Shown piece by piece: positions 1-10,400 of a stretch of 64,000 bases of DNA. The notes beneath the pieces were generated by a model. It did not search any database. It had not been told where the DNA came from and was given only the letters and a program-made list of their open reading frames with translations. This DNA comes from Hafnia alvei (GTDB lineage: Bacteria; Pseudomonadota; Gammaproteobacteria; Enterobacterales; Enterobacteriaceae). Positions within the stretch are counted from its first letter, which is position 1, and each line of letters opens with the position of its first letter. The position numbers were made by a program, and so were the translations under genes. The DNA is taken from NCBI RefSeq assembly GCF_034424155.1, contig NZ_CP139992.1:822012-886011 (forward strand). The letters run 5' to 3'.

Positions 1-1
1 T

Positions 2-802
2 GTTACCGAGCAGTGGTTCTGCCTACATCTGCCGGGTAAAGAATCACCGGATTTGAGTCAGTTCATCTTGGAAGGCTGCCAAGTGGTGCGCAGTGCGCGC
101 CATTTACGTAAGTTGCGCATTGGAACGTTGAAAGGCAATACGTTCCGCTTGGTGCTGCGCCATATTACCGATCGCGATGATGTCGAGCAGCGTTTGCAGG
201 CCATTGCATCGGAAGGTGCTCCAAACTATTTTGGCGCGCAGCGCTTTGGCCGCGGTGGTAACAATCTGGTTCAGGCCGCAAAATGGTCGCGTAATGAAAT
301 TCAGGTTAGAGAGCGACCTAAACGTAGCTTTTATCTGTCTGCAGCCCGTAGTGCGATGTTTAACCAGATCGCTAATAAGCGTTTGGAACAGGGCTCTCAG
401 CGTCAGGTGATGCTGGGCGATGCCATGCAGTTAACGGGTCGTGGTAGTTGGTTTGTGGCGAATGCCGAAGAGCTAGATAGTCTACAGCAGCGAACAGACA
501 GCGGTGAGCTACAAATTACGGCAGCGTTGCCGGGCGATAACGATTTGGGTACGCGTGATTTAGCCGCAGAGTTTGAGCAACAGGCGATTGCCGAATATGG
601 CGATTTACTGGCGCTGGTTAAGCGTGAGCGCGTGGAATCTGCGCGTCGAGCTATGCTGGTCAAACCGCAGGAGATGAGCTGGTCTTGGTGGGACGATGCT
701 ACGGTAGAAGTTGAGTTTGCGCTTCCAGCAGGCAGCTTTGCTACCAGTATCGTGCGTGAGTTATTTAATCAGGAAAACCCTAATGCGGATCTTGCTGAGT
801 AA
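2..802 (+). CDS. truD: tRNA pseudouridine synthase TruD (5' truncated by window edge)
   Basis: C-terminal part of the enzyme that makes pseudouridine-13 in tRNA-Glu. The frame is open from base 2 (reading [13 protein letters not shown]) and continues to the stop at 800-802; the N-terminal part with the catalytic aspartate lies before the window. Visible family motifs are [13 protein letters not shown], the [12 protein letters not shown] stretch, GRGSWFVA and the C-terminal [14 protein letters not shown]. The end overlaps the start of surE by 20 bases, as in related enterics, so the two are probably translated from one message. An internal TTG at 53 is not a real start because homology continues upstream of it. 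Confidence 0.95.
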   Translation, partial: VTEQWFCLHLPGKESPDLSQFILEGCQVVRSARHLRKLRIGTLKGNTFRLVLRHITDRDDVEQRLQAIASEGAPNYFGAQRFGRGGNNLVQAAKWSRNEIQVRERPKRSFYLSAARSAMFNQIANKRLEQGSQRQVMLGDAMQLTGRGSWFVANAEELDSLQQRTDSGELQITAALPGDNDLGTRDLAAEFEQQAIAEYGDLLALVKRERVESARRAMLVKPQEMSWSWWDDATVEVEFALPAGSFATSIVRELFNQENPNADLAE

Positions 803-1544
803 CGATGACGGCGTGATGGCTCCGGGCCTGCAAACGTTGGCGGCAGCGCTGCGTGAGTTTGCTCAGGTGCAGGTCGTTGCCCCCAATCGTAATCGCAGCG
901 CTTCTTCAAATTCATTAACGCTCGAGTCGCCGCTTCGTATTGATACTTTGGCGAACGGTGATATTAGCGTGATCGACGGTACGCCGACCGACTGCGTTTA
1001 TCTGGGCGTGAATGCTTTAATGCGGCCTCATCCAGAAATTGTCGTATCGGGTATCAATGCGGGGCCTAATCTGGGTGACGATGTGATTTACTCGGGAACC
1101 GTGGCCGCGGCAATGGAAGGGCGACACTTAGGTTTTCCTGCGCTGGCGGTTTCACTTGATGGTTTCCAGCATTATGATACGGCGGCTCAGGTTACATGTC
1201 GCCTGCTGAAGGCATTGGCCGCGCACCCTTTACGCACGGGGCGCATTCTCAATGTGAACGTACCTGATTTGCCTTTGTCACAGATTAAAGGCATTAAAGT
1301 GACGCGCTGTGGTAGCCGGCATCCGGCTGATAAGGTGATTCATCAGCATGATCCACGTGGCCGCGATCTGTACTGGATTGGGCCTCCGGGCGCGAAACAC
1401 GATGCAGGGCCTGATACTGATTTTGCCGCCGTCGAGCAAGGTTACGTATCTATTACGCCGTTGCAGGTGGACTTAACGGCGTATCACGCGCAGGATTTGC
1501 TTTCTTCGTGGCTTGAACAGACTAAGGTCGGTGAGGAATGGTAG
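783..1544 (+). CDS. surE: 5'/3'-nucleotidase SurE
   Basis: Metal-dependent survival-protein phosphatase acting on nucleoside monophosphates. The chosen ATG at 783 gives 253 residues, the usual length, starting [10 protein letters not shown]; the Asp-Asp pair at residues 8-9 binds the metal and opens the family fold. A longer frame beginning at 711 exists but its first 24 residues are only truD sequence read out of frame. The motif [19 protein letters not shown] is intact. It overlaps truD upstream and pcm downstream (7 bases), indicating an operon truD-surE-pcm. Confidence 0.96.
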   Translation: MRILLSNDDGVMAPGLQTLAAALREFAQVQVVAPNRNRSASSNSLTLESPLRIDTLANGDISVIDGTPTDCVYLGVNALMRPHPEIVVSGINAGPNLGDDVIYSGTVAAAMEGRHLGFPALAVSLDGFQHYDTAAQVTCRLLKALAAHPLRTGRILNVNVPDLPLSQIKGIKVTRCGSRHPADKVIHQHDPRGRDLYWIGPPGAKHDAGPDTDFAAVEQGYVSITPLQVDLTAYHAQDLLSSWLEQTKVGEEW

Positions 1545-2170
1545 ATAGACGTGTGCTGACCTTATTGCAGCAGTTGATGCAGCAAGGGATCGGTGATGAG
1601 CGGGTGCTGAAAGCCATGGCTGAAGTTCCGCGTGAAAAATTCATTGATGAGGCCATGTCTCACAAGGCCTACGACAATACGGCCTTACCGATAGGCTTAG
1701 GCCAAACTATCTCTCAACCCTATATGGTTGCGCGTATGACGGAGTTGCTCCGCGTTGGGCCAGAGTCTAAGGTGCTAGAAATTGGCACCGGTTCTGGCTA
1801 CCAAACTGCGGTACTGGCACATCTCGTACATCACGTATTCTCGGTTGAGCGGATTAAAAGCCTTCAGTGGCAGGCTAAAAGACGCCTTAAGCAGCTGGAT
1901 TTACACAATGTGTCCACCCGCCACGGTGACGGTTGGCAAGGATGGGCATCGCGCGGGCCATTTGACGCAATTATTGTTACCGCTGCGCCGCCGGAAATCC
2001 CTGAGGCATTGCTAACACAGTTAGCCGATGGTGGACGCTTGGTTCTGCCAGTAGGTGAATTTGATAAAACTCAGCAGCTACGCTGTGTTCAGCGGCGTGG
2101 AAATGATTTCTCCGTTGAGTCGATTGAACCCGTGAGATTTGTGCCACTCGTTCAGGGTGAGTTAGCCTGA
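1538..2170 (+). CDS. pcm: Protein-L-isoaspartate O-methyltransferase
   Basis: Repairs age-damaged proteins by methylating L-isoaspartyl residues with S-adenosylmethionine in the cytoplasm. 210 residues, close to the 208 of E. coli. The SAM-binding motif [16 protein letters not shown] is at about residues 79-94 and the active-site region [13 protein letters not shown] precedes it. The ATG lies inside the surE 3' end, so translation is probably coupled. The enterobacterial neighbours surE and nlpD are in place. Confidence 0.95.
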   Translation: MVDRRVLTLLQQLMQQGIGDERVLKAMAEVPREKFIDEAMSHKAYDNTALPIGLGQTISQPYMVARMTELLRVGPESKVLEIGTGSGYQTAVLAHLVHHVFSVERIKSLQWQAKRRLKQLDLHNVSTRHGDGWQGWASRGPFDAIIVTAAPPEIPEALLTQLADGGRLVLPVGEFDKTQQLRCVQRRGNDFSVESIEPVRFVPLVQGELA

Positions 2171-2559
2171 TTTTTTCAGCCATGCCCCCTATTTTTTATC
2201 GTCGGGCATCGGCTATGTTTTGTGCATCAAGGCGAGTAATCGAGAACATATCTGCTATGTTAAATCTACATAACGATTTTTCTTATTGATTCGCATTTGA
2301 CCCGCACTCTGTTTTTAGTGTCCAATTCATTACTTATTGCCGTATATGATTGGAAACTAAATGCAGCAGGTGAGGCTTTTGATCGTGACCTTGCCTGATT
2401 TTTTGTCTTGTTTTGTATTTCTTCGCTAACCCAATGGTTGGGCTAGCGGGTTCAGAGCGCGTAAAGTTCTGGTTACTTGAGGCTGTGGCTATCGGTAATT
2501 CAGACGGATAAGAGACTGAATATGTTGGATATCGCTGATTTTGCTGTCATGGGGGAAGC
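2171..2559. other. pcm-nlpD intergenic region, no gene seen
   Basis: 389 bases, longer than I recall for E. coli. No open frame with a ribosome binding site and no clear terminator is visible. It presumably holds the nlpD promoter; I could not place -35/-10 boxes with confidence. Confidence 0.5.
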
Positions 2560-3555
2560 ATGAGCATGGGAAGCCCGATGATGAAGTGGCGCCAGGTAGC
2601 GGCGTGTACTTTGATTACGTTATGGTTAGCTGGTTGTTCGTCAGATAATAGTTCTGCGCCGATAAGTTCGGTAAATGGCGGCGGCAATGGCCGTATGCTG
2701 TCAAATGGTGGAAATACCAGCATGGCCCAGTCCGGTGACGGCGGACGCATTGTATACAATCGTAGCTATCAGAATATTCCGAAGGGAAGCTATAACGGCG
2801 GCACTTATACCGTAAAACGCGGCGATACACTTTTTTATATCGCTTGGATCTCAGGAAATGACTTCCGCGATCTTGCAGAGAAAAACAACATTCCTGCGCC
2901 GTACAGCCTCAATGTTGGCCAAACAATCAAATTAGACGCCAACAGCAACAGCGGTGGAATGCTTGCTGCTAATGATGGAACCAGCGGAGTCCCTACGCAA
3001 CCATCAAGTGGTCAAATTAAGAGCACAGGTGTTGATTCTCAATCAACCACAGCGTATTCTGACAATTCGGGTAAACAGAATGTTGGCAAAATGTTGCCTG
3101 CATCTACGGCTACAGCGGCGACAACGACTGCTGCAGCAACAGTTCCGAACTCGTCAGCCAGTAGCGTAAGCAGCAGTGCTCCAGTTGGAACCTGGCGCTG
3201 GCCTACTGACGGTAAAATTATCGATAACTTCTCTTCTGCCGAAGGTGGAAATAAAGGCGTCGATATTGCGGGTTCACGCGGCCAGTCGGTGGTCGCCACG
3301 GCTGATGGTCGTGTGGTATACGCCGGCAACGCGCTGCGTGGTTACGGAAATCTGATCATCATTAAACATAATGATGACTACCTGAGCGCCTATGCCCATA
3401 ACGACACGATGCTGGTCCGGGAACAACAAGAGGTTAAGGCGGGTCAAAAAATTGCAACCATGGGGAGCACCGGAACCAGCTCAGTAAGATTGCACTTTGA
3501 AATTCGTTACAAGGGGAAATCCGTAAACCCGCTGCGCTACTTGCCGCAGCGATAG
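2560..3555 (+). CDS. nlpD: Murein hydrolase activator NlpD (LysM/LytM lipoprotein)
   Basis: Outer-membrane lipoprotein that activates the amidase AmiC during daughter-cell separation. The N-terminus has a signal peptide and lipobox LAGC (Cys at about residue 26), then a low-complexity linker, a LysM domain (about 84-130, [16 protein letters not shown]) and a C-terminal LytM domain (about 210-331). The LytM metal ligands are degenerate (GVDIAG and RLHFEIR instead of HxxxD and HxH), as is normal for this activator, which is not itself a hydrolase. 331 residues. In E. coli the main rpoS promoter lies inside nlpD, so the message for rpoS probably starts within this gene here too. Confidence 0.95.
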   Translation: MSMGSPMMKWRQVAACTLITLWLAGCSSDNSSAPISSVNGGGNGRMLSNGGNTSMAQSGDGGRIVYNRSYQNIPKGSYNGGTYTVKRGDTLFYIAWISGNDFRDLAEKNNIPAPYSLNVGQTIKLDANSNSGGMLAANDGTSGVPTQPSSGQIKSTGVDSQSTTAYSDNSGKQNVGKMLPASTATAATTTAAATVPNSSASSVSSSAPVGTWRWPTDGKIIDNFSSAEGGNKGVDIAGSRGQSVVATADGRVVYAGNALRGYGNLIIIKHNDDYLSAYAHNDTMLVREQQEVKAGQKIATMGSTGTSSVRLHFEIRYKGKSVNPLRYLPQR

Positions 3556-3607
3556 TCGGGGCAGAATCGCTGTATTCTGCCCGCAATATCACGGGTAGGG
3601 TACAGCT

Positions 3608-4594
3608 ATGAGCCAGAATACGCTGAAAGTTAACGAGTTAAATGAAGAAGTAGACTTCGATGAGAACGGAGAAGAAGCGTTTGACGAGAAGGTGCTCGTT
3701 GAAGAACCCACCGAGGTTGATTCATCCGATGAACTGATGGCACAAGCCGTTTCACAACGTGTACTTGATGCTACTCAGCTTTACTTGGGCGAAATCGGTT
3801 ACTCTCCGCTACTAACAGCAGAAGAAGAAGTCTTTTTTGCACGATGAGCGTTACGCGGAGACGAAGCGTCTCGTCGTAGAATGATTGAAAGTAACCTGCG
3901 TCTGGTGGTTAAAATCGCCCGTCGCTATAGCAATCGCGGCCTAGCGCTGTTAGATCTGATCGAAGAAGGCAATTTAGGTTTAATCCGTGCCGTCGAGAAG
4001 TTCGACCCAGAGCGTGGCTTCCGTTTCTCTACCTATGCAACATGGTGGATCCGCCAAACGATTGAGCGGGCTATCATGAATCAGACGCGAACGATCCGTT
4101 TGCCGATTCATATTGTCAAAGAGTTGAACGTTTATCTGCGAACCGCACGTGAGCTTTCACACAAACTGGATCATGAACCGAGCGCGGAAGAGATTGCTGA
4201 GCAGTTAGATCGTCCGGTCACTGACGTTAGCCGTATGCTGCGCTTAAACGAGCGTATTACTTCAGTGGATACTCCGCTGGGGGGCGATTCAGAGAAGGCC
4301 TTACTGGATATTCTCACCGATGAGAATGAAAGCGGCCCGGAAGATACCACGCAAAGCGATGACATGAAGCAGAGTATTGTTAAGTGGCTGTTTGAGCTTA
4401 ACGCGAAACAACGTGAAGTTTTGGCGCGTCGTTTTGGTCTGCTGGGTTATGAAGCCGCTACCTTGGAAGATGTGGGGCGCGAAATCGGTTTAACCCGAGA
4501 GCGTGTGCGTCAAATTCAAGTTGAAGGTTTGCGTCGTCTGCGTGAAATTCTGCAAGGACAGGGATTGAGCATTGAGGCTCTATTCCGCGAATAA
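3608..4594 (+). pseudogene. rpoS: Stationary-phase sigma factor RpoS interrupted by an in-frame TGA at codon 80
   Basis: General stress sigma factor. The frame from ATG 3608 reads RpoS sequence to ...EEEVFFAR and then hits TGA at 3845-3847. The same frame resumes at once with [16 protein letters not shown] and continues through regions 2, 3 and 4 to ...SIEALFRE at 4594. Without the stop the product would be 328 residues, against 330 in E. coli. The family has Arg at the stop position (FARRALRGD), so one C-to-T change (CGA to TGA) explains it. The truncated 79-residue product holds only region 1.1 and the start of 1.2. An internal ATG at 3881 (codon 92) could in principle restart translation, but no good ribosome binding site precedes it. 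RpoS is probably absent or very low unless the TGA is suppressed. Confidence 0.93.
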
Positions 4595-4616
4595 GACTTT
4601 CGATAATGCATAAAAT

Positions 4617-4650
4617 AAAAAGGTGAAGCTTTGCGGCTTCACCTTTTTTT
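4617..4650. terminator. Bidirectional terminator between rpoS and mutS
   Basis: Nine-base-pair stem AGGTGAAGC / GCTTCACCT (4621-4629 with 4636-4644), flanked by A-rich sequence on the left and a T run on the right, so it can end transcription from both convergent genes. Confidence 0.9.
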
Positions 4651-4668
4651 ATGCTTCAAGTTTAGAGT

Positions 4669-7227
4669 TTAAACCATGCCTTTTAGGCGATAGAGCCAAT
4701 CCAATGCCTGACGCGGCGTGAGTGTATCGGGATCGAGCGTTTCCAGAGCTTCTACGGCAGGAGAGGCTTCAGGTTCAGCCAGAAGCTGAAGCTGTGATCC
4801 GTCAATTTGGCTATTGCCGGTTTGCGCTGACAAGGTTTCCAGCTCTTTGAGTTTTTGTCTTGCACGCTTAATGACATCCCGAGGAACGCCCGCCAGTGCG
4901 GCAACGGCAAGGCCATAGCTTTTACTGGCCGCGCCATCTTGTACACTGTGCATAAAGGCAATGGTGTCACCATGCTCAAGGGCATCGAGATGGACGTTGT
5001 ACACGCCTTCCAGTTTTTCTGGCAGCGTGGTTAATTCGAAGTAATGCGTGGCGAATAACGTCATGGCCTTGATGCGGCTGGCCAGATTCTCGGCACAGGC
5101 CCATGCCAGCGATAAGCCGTCATAGGTTGATGTCCCGCGACCAATTTCATCCATCAGCACCAGACTGTTTTCCGTGGCGTTATGCAAGATATTGGCGGTT
5201 TCGGTCATCTCAACCATGAAGGTGGAACGGCCAGAGGCCAAATCGTCGGCTGCGCCCACGCGGGTGAATATACGGTCGACAGGCCCAATCACAGCTTTTT
5301 CTGCGGGAACAAAACTACCAATGTGCGCCATCAGCACAATGAGCGCGGCTTGACGCATATAGGTGCTTTTACCGCCCATATTCGGGCCAGTGATCACTAG
5401 CATGCGGCGCTGTGGGGAAAGTGACAGCGGGTTAGCAATGAAAGGTTCTTTGAGCACTTGCTCAACGACGGGATGGCGTCCGCCAACAATTTTAATTCCG
5501 GGCTTATCGCTGAGCTCTGGACGGACATAGTTTAGCGTTTCAGCGCGTTCGGCCAAATTGCTCAACACATCCAGTTCGGCCAGCGCGTTGGCGCTTTGCT
5601 GTAGATCGGCCAGATGCGGTAACAGCATGTCGAACAGTTCTTCATAGAGACGCTTTTCTAGCGCCAATGCTTTGCCTTTTGATGTCAGAACTTTGTCTTC
5701 ATACTCTTTTAATTCAGGGATGATATAGCGTTCTGCATTTTTTAAGGTCTGGCGACGGACATAGTGAATCGGGACTAAATGGCTTTGGCCACGGCTGACC
5801 TGAATGTAATAGCCATGCACGCCGTTGAAACCAACTTTCAAGGTGTCTAAACCGAGTTTTTCGCGTTCGCGAATTTCTAAACGATCGAGATAGTCAGTAG
5901 CCCCATCGGCTAGCGCGCGCCATTCGTCTAGCTCTTCATTGTAGCCCGGCGCGATGACCCCACCGTCGCGAACCAGAACGGGAGGCGTTTCTACCACCGC
6001 TCTTTCCAGCAATTCTTTCAGCTCATCAAACTGACCGGAATTTTTCGCCAGCGTCGCAATGTGAGGCGTAGCATGGTCGCCGATGAGTGCCTGAATTTCA
6101 GGTAGCTGCTGGAACGCATAGCGCATGCGCGCAAGGTCACGTGGGCGAGCGGTACGTAGAGCTAAACGCGCAAGAATTCGTTCAAGATCGCCGACCTGAC
6201 GCAGTAGCGGTTGAAGATCTTCAACCAGAGGCTGAAGGGCTTCGATAGCCTGTTGACGATTATTGAGCGCTTTGTGATCGCGGCTCGGCATATGCACCCA
6301 GCGTTTGAGCATACGGCTGCCCATTGGTGTGACGGTGCAATCCAAAATAGCGGCCAGCGTATTTTCAACCCCGCCCGATAGGTTCTGTGTGAGCTCTAAA
6401 TTTCGGCGGGTAGCGGCATCCATAATAATGCCGTCTTGCTGGCGCTCGATGGTAATACCACGAATGTGAGGCAGCGTGGTTCGCTGCGTATCCTTCACAT
6501 ATTGCAGCAAACAGCCAGCCGCACGCAGCGCCTGTGTAGATTGCTCTACGCCGAAGCCATTGAGATCGCGGGTACCAAACTGGAGGTTCAGCTGTTGCCG
6601 AGCGGTGTCTAACTCAAATTCCCAAAGCGGACGGCGACGCAGGCCACGGCGGTTTTCAATCAACGGCATAGAGCCAAAATCTTCGGGGTAAAGCAGCTCT
6701 GCCGGATTAGTACGTTGGAGTTCTGCTGCCATGGTTTCGAGATCGGCTGGTTCGGCAACGTGAAAACGGCCAGAGCTAATATCGAGAGTCGCAAAGCCAA
6801 AGCCGCGCGCATCCTGCCAGATTGCGGCTAGTAGGTTATCCTGACGCTCTTTAAGCAGCGCTTCATCGCTGATGGTACCCGGCGTGACGATACGAACCAC
6901 TTTGCGTTCGACAGGCCCTTTAGTGGTTGCCGGATCGCCAATTTGTTCACAAATAGCGACGGATTCACCTAGCTGTACCAGCTTTGCGAGATAGTTTTCA
7001 ACGGCATGATGCGGAATACCGGCCATGGGAATCGGCTCTCCGGCAGAGGCTCCGCGCTTGGTTAGCGAAATATCCATGAGCTGAGAGGCGCGTTTGGCAT
7101 CATCATAAAATAGCTCGTAGAAGTCACCCATACGATAGAACAGCAGGATATCAGGATGCTGTGCTTTCAGTTTTAAGTACTGCTGCATCATGGGGGTGTG
7201 TGAGTCTAGGTTTGTCATGTCGCTCAT
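4669..7227 (-). CDS. mutS: DNA mismatch repair protein MutS
   Basis: ATPase that recognises mismatches and starts methyl-directed repair with MutL and MutH. The chosen start at 7227 gives 852 residues beginning [18 protein letters not shown], matching the usual 853. An upstream in-frame start would add 31 unrelated residues and is rejected. The mismatch-contact Phe-x-Glu motif is seen in [13 protein letters not shown], the Walker A loop in GPNMGGKST, the Walker B segment in [14 protein letters not shown], and the C-terminal oligomerisation tail ends in WLYRLKG. It faces rpoS across a shared terminator. The gene looks intact, so a mutator state is not suggested. Confidence 0.96.
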   Translation of the reverse strand: MSDMTNLDSHTPMMQQYLKLKAQHPDILLFYRMGDFYELFYDDAKRASQLMDISLTKRGASAGEPIPMAGIPHHAVENYLAKLVQLGESVAICEQIGDPATTKGPVERKVVRIVTPGTISDEALLKERQDNLLAAIWQDARGFGFATLDISSGRFHVAEPADLETMAAELQRTNPAELLYPEDFGSMPLIENRRGLRRRPLWEFELDTARQQLNLQFGTRDLNGFGVEQSTQALRAAGCLLQYVKDTQRTTLPHIRGITIERQQDGIIMDAATRRNLELTQNLSGGVENTLAAILDCTVTPMGSRMLKRWVHMPSRDHKALNNRQQAIEALQPLVEDLQPLLRQVGDLERILARLALRTARPRDLARMRYAFQQLPEIQALIGDHATPHIATLAKNSGQFDELKELLERAVVETPPVLVRDGGVIAPGYNEELDEWRALADGATDYLDRLEIREREKLGLDTLKVGFNGVHGYYIQVSRGQSHLVPIHYVRRQTLKNAERYIIPELKEYEDKVLTSKGKALALEKRLYEELFDMLLPHLADLQQSANALAELDVLSNLAERAETLNYVRPELSDKPGIKIVGGRHPVVEQVLKEPFIANPLSLSPQRRMLVITGPNMGGKSTYMRQAALIVLMAHIGSFVPAEKAVIGPVDRIFTRVGAADDLASGRSTFMVEMTETANILHNATENSLVLMDEIGRGTSTYDGLSLAWACAENLASRIKAMTLFATHYFELTTLPEKLEGVYNVHLDALEHGDTIAFMHSVQDGAASKSYGLAVAALAGVPRDVIKRARQKLKELETLSAQTGNSQIDGSQLQLLAEPEASPAVEALETLDPDTLTPRQALDWLYRLKGMV

Positions 7228-7433
7228 AGAATTTCTATATCTAATATATTGAATTTTAAGATTGTCGTGATTTTTTAGATTCTGTTTAAGCATCACGAAA
7301 TCGTTTGGAGAAGCAGTCATCCAGAACGATTTTTTAGGGCACTATACTAACGTAGGGATCTGCAAACTGACATAGTTAATATCTGGAAGTGCTTCGCAAG
7401 TTTGGTATGCAATAGGTGTGCTGGTTTACAGAT

Positions 7434-7460
7434 AAAAAAAGCCCACCATACAGGTGGGCT
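7434..7460 (-). terminator. Terminator downstream of the autotransporter gene
   Basis: Stem GCCCACC / GGTGGGC (7441-7447 with 7453-7459) with a seven-base A run at 7434-7440 on the plus strand, which is the U tract for minus-strand transcription. It lies 31 bases past the autotransporter stop. Confidence 0.88.
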
Positions 7461-7491
7461 GTGTCTTCAACTAGGGACTTAGGAACAAGGC

Positions 7492-10400
7492 TTAGAAGCT
7501 ATATTTAATCCCTAACATCCCAGACGTATCGTTATAGCCGGCATCGCCAATTTGCTGGGCAATATTTATCCAGCCGCTGGTGCGTTGACTGAATTGCCCT
7601 TCAATACCGACTTTGACCTCACCAATGTTGCGTGCACCGTCTTGGGACAGTTTGACATTATTCATCTCTACGCCGAACCGCTGGGTATTATGGATCCAGT
7701 TAACCTCAGCGAAGGGTTCGAAAGTACGATCTTTATTGTCATCCTGCGTTGCATTGCCCTGCATATAGGCCCGAACGCCAAGTCGGGTTTGCAGATTGTT
7801 GTTGCCCGTGCTGTCTACTCGGGTGCCGTTTCTTTCAATGTGACGATCCGCTTTGACACCCATCCACGTTAGCTGTGCTTTAGGCTGAATAAACACTTTG
7901 CGGCGTTCGCTTTCACGCACTTTGAAGGTATATCCACTTTCCACAGATCCGGTGAAACCGCTAGAATCATAGGATTCTGATGGTAAATCATCACCGTTTA
8001 CCGAGTTTTTAAACCAGTTGTACAGCAACCAGGTATCAACATAGAGTCCTGTCTTATCTGCATCGTTGTTATACCAAGTACCGTAAGCGCCGACGGAATA
8101 GCCATCAATGCTTGAACGCGAGTCATGGCGTGATTTATTCGAGTGGGTATGACTTTTCGCGTTGGCATAGCCAGCCATCAGGCCAAGGTGCCAACGATCC
8201 AAACCATCCGTACTCCACTGCGCGATATCACCGCCTAATTGCATAACGTAGCGGTTGGTGCTGGTTTTCAATTGCCCACTGCTGTCTTTAAAGTTATTAC
8301 GCCCACCGATCTGGCGTAGCCACATGCTGGTCACTTTTTCTTCACCGGTTAATACGTCGGTATATTGGGTTTCCCCTAAGCGATCGTGCAATCGGGTCGT
8401 GAATAAAGTATTTCCTGCTGCATGGTTAGCAATGTAGCTACCTGCTTCAGGGCGTACGACCAGATCTTTCGGCTTGTTGGGGACTACCGGTGGTTCAGGT
8501 TCTTTAGGGTCAACAACCGGAGGCTCGGGCTCTTCAGGCGGTTCAACGACCGGAGGCTCGGGCTCTTCAGGCGGTTCAACGACCGGAGGCTCGGGCTCTT
8601 CAGGCGGTTCAACAACCGGAGGCTCAGGCTCTTCAGGCGGTTCAACAACCGGAGGCTCAGGCTCTTCAGGCGGTTCAACAACCGGAGGCTCAGGCTCTTC
8701 AGGTGGTTCAACGACCGGAGGCTCGGGCTCTTCAGGCGGTTCAACAACCGGAGGCTCAGGCTCTTCAGGTGGTTCAACGACCGGAGGCTCAGGCTCTTCA
8801 GGCGGTTCAACAACCGGAGGCTCGGGCTCTTCAGGTGGTTCAACGACCGGAGGCTCGGGCTCTTCAGGCGGTTCAACAACCGGAGGCTCAGGCTCTTCAG
8901 GTGGTTCAACGACCGGAGGCTCGGGCTCATCAGGTGGTTCAACGACCGGAGGCTCAGGCTCTTCAGGCGGAAGTTTGGAAATCAAATACCAGTCATTTAG
9001 CGCTGACTGCGTTGGATCATAAGCGGTTGGCGGCGTGTAAGATGAATCACCGCGCTGTAAATAATAGTCATACAGGCCTGCGACAATACGCCCTTGCTGA
9101 ACGAATTGGCCGCTAGAATCACCTTGAACTTCAATGAGTTTAATCCCGTTGGTGGTCAGTGCGCCTATGCCGCCCGCGTTATTCACCGCAACATAAGTGG
9201 AGCCAGTGGTATCACCGGTAACAATGAGTTTGTCGGTCGGGGAGTTATCATCGCCTAACTGGGTATTCATAACCAATAGGCCGCCATCGCCGTGGTAGTT
9301 GCCCGTGACGGTTAAAGTTTTGAATGTTGGATCTGCATCGCTGTGGGCAAAGTTGATTTGGCTGCCTGTATTTAGCGTGAGCGCACTCACCGAGGAGTCG
9401 CCGTCCATATTCCATGAGGCATTGGTCAGTGCTACGCGGCTTTCACCGAGGCTGCTTTGATAGGCTGCACCGTTCCAAACTGAACCGTCGGTTAGGTTCA
9501 AATCGATAAGGCTGCCCGTGCCTTCTGCGTTGATGTCACCGTCAATATTATATTTACCGCCGGTGGAGCCATCGATGGTGCCTCCGGCTGCATAGAGTGC
9601 GTAGCTACCGTCTGTTTGACGACCTGCGGTGGCCACATTGAGCCCGCCCTCTAAAGTGACGAGGCCAGCTGCCGTGCTGTAAATTCCGTGAGTTGTATTG
9701 GCGCTATTCACCTGAATAGACGAGCCATCGCCCAGCGTCACCTCTGGTGATGTATATCGAGCATTGTATAAACGTGCATATATACCGTGTGCGCCATCAC
9801 CGTTTGTAATGATAGACGACGCACCACCTACAGCGGCTTTACCTGAATATGCATAGATACCATAGGCCGCATTGCCCGTGGTTATGATGTTGGTCTGGCC
9901 TAACGCTACGTTGCCATCGTAATAGCTGTAGATACCGTAGGCATCAGTATTGCTTGTTGTAATTGTATTATTGCTGCCACCTGTCACTTCGCCCTTATTG
10001 AAACTATAAATGCCAGATGCTTTACTCCCTATAGTCGTAATGGTCATGCCGTCATCAACCAGAATTTTTGCTGAGCTGGTAGCATAAAGTGCGTGAGCCG
10101 AGGTGCCTTCGGTACTGAGTAGGGCATTTTTACCTAATTCTATTTGGCTGGATGATGCCGCATAAGCAGAGTAAGCGCTGCTGCCGAAGGTGCTAAGTTG
10201 AGCATCATTGCCGATTTTAATGCTGGATCCTGATTGAGCGGTACGGATAGCGTTGGAACTATCGCCATGGCTGATGATTGTTGCACCATCGCCAACGGTT
10301 ACGTTGTTTGCGGCAAGCGTTCCGTCTCTAAAGGCTGATACGGATATTCCGTGCCCAGAGCGACCCCATGTTTCAATATGCGCATTTTTGCCCACATAAA

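Noticed and set aside
711-782. 24-residue N-terminal extension of SurE
   Set aside because: This is truD coding sequence in another frame; SurE starts at [10 protein letters not shown].
4669-7227. Possible mutator genotype through mutS damage
   Set aside because: The mutS frame and its catalytic motifs are complete, so the rpoS and regulator lesions are not explained by loss of mutS.
7228-7320. 31-residue N-terminal extension of MutS
   Set aside because: Family homology begins at the start at 7227; the upstream part is AT-rich leader sequence.
8483-8974. Possible CRISPR array
   Set aside because: The 33-bp units are contiguous, without unique spacers, and encode a protein stalk.
8422-9116. 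Open frames on both strands across the 33-bp repeat (Gly/Ser-rich, Arg/Phe-rich and Leu/Ser-rich)
   Set aside because: They are a by-product of a repeat unit that is a multiple of three with no stop in any frame; only the minus-strand autotransporter frame has a start signal, signal peptide and barrel.
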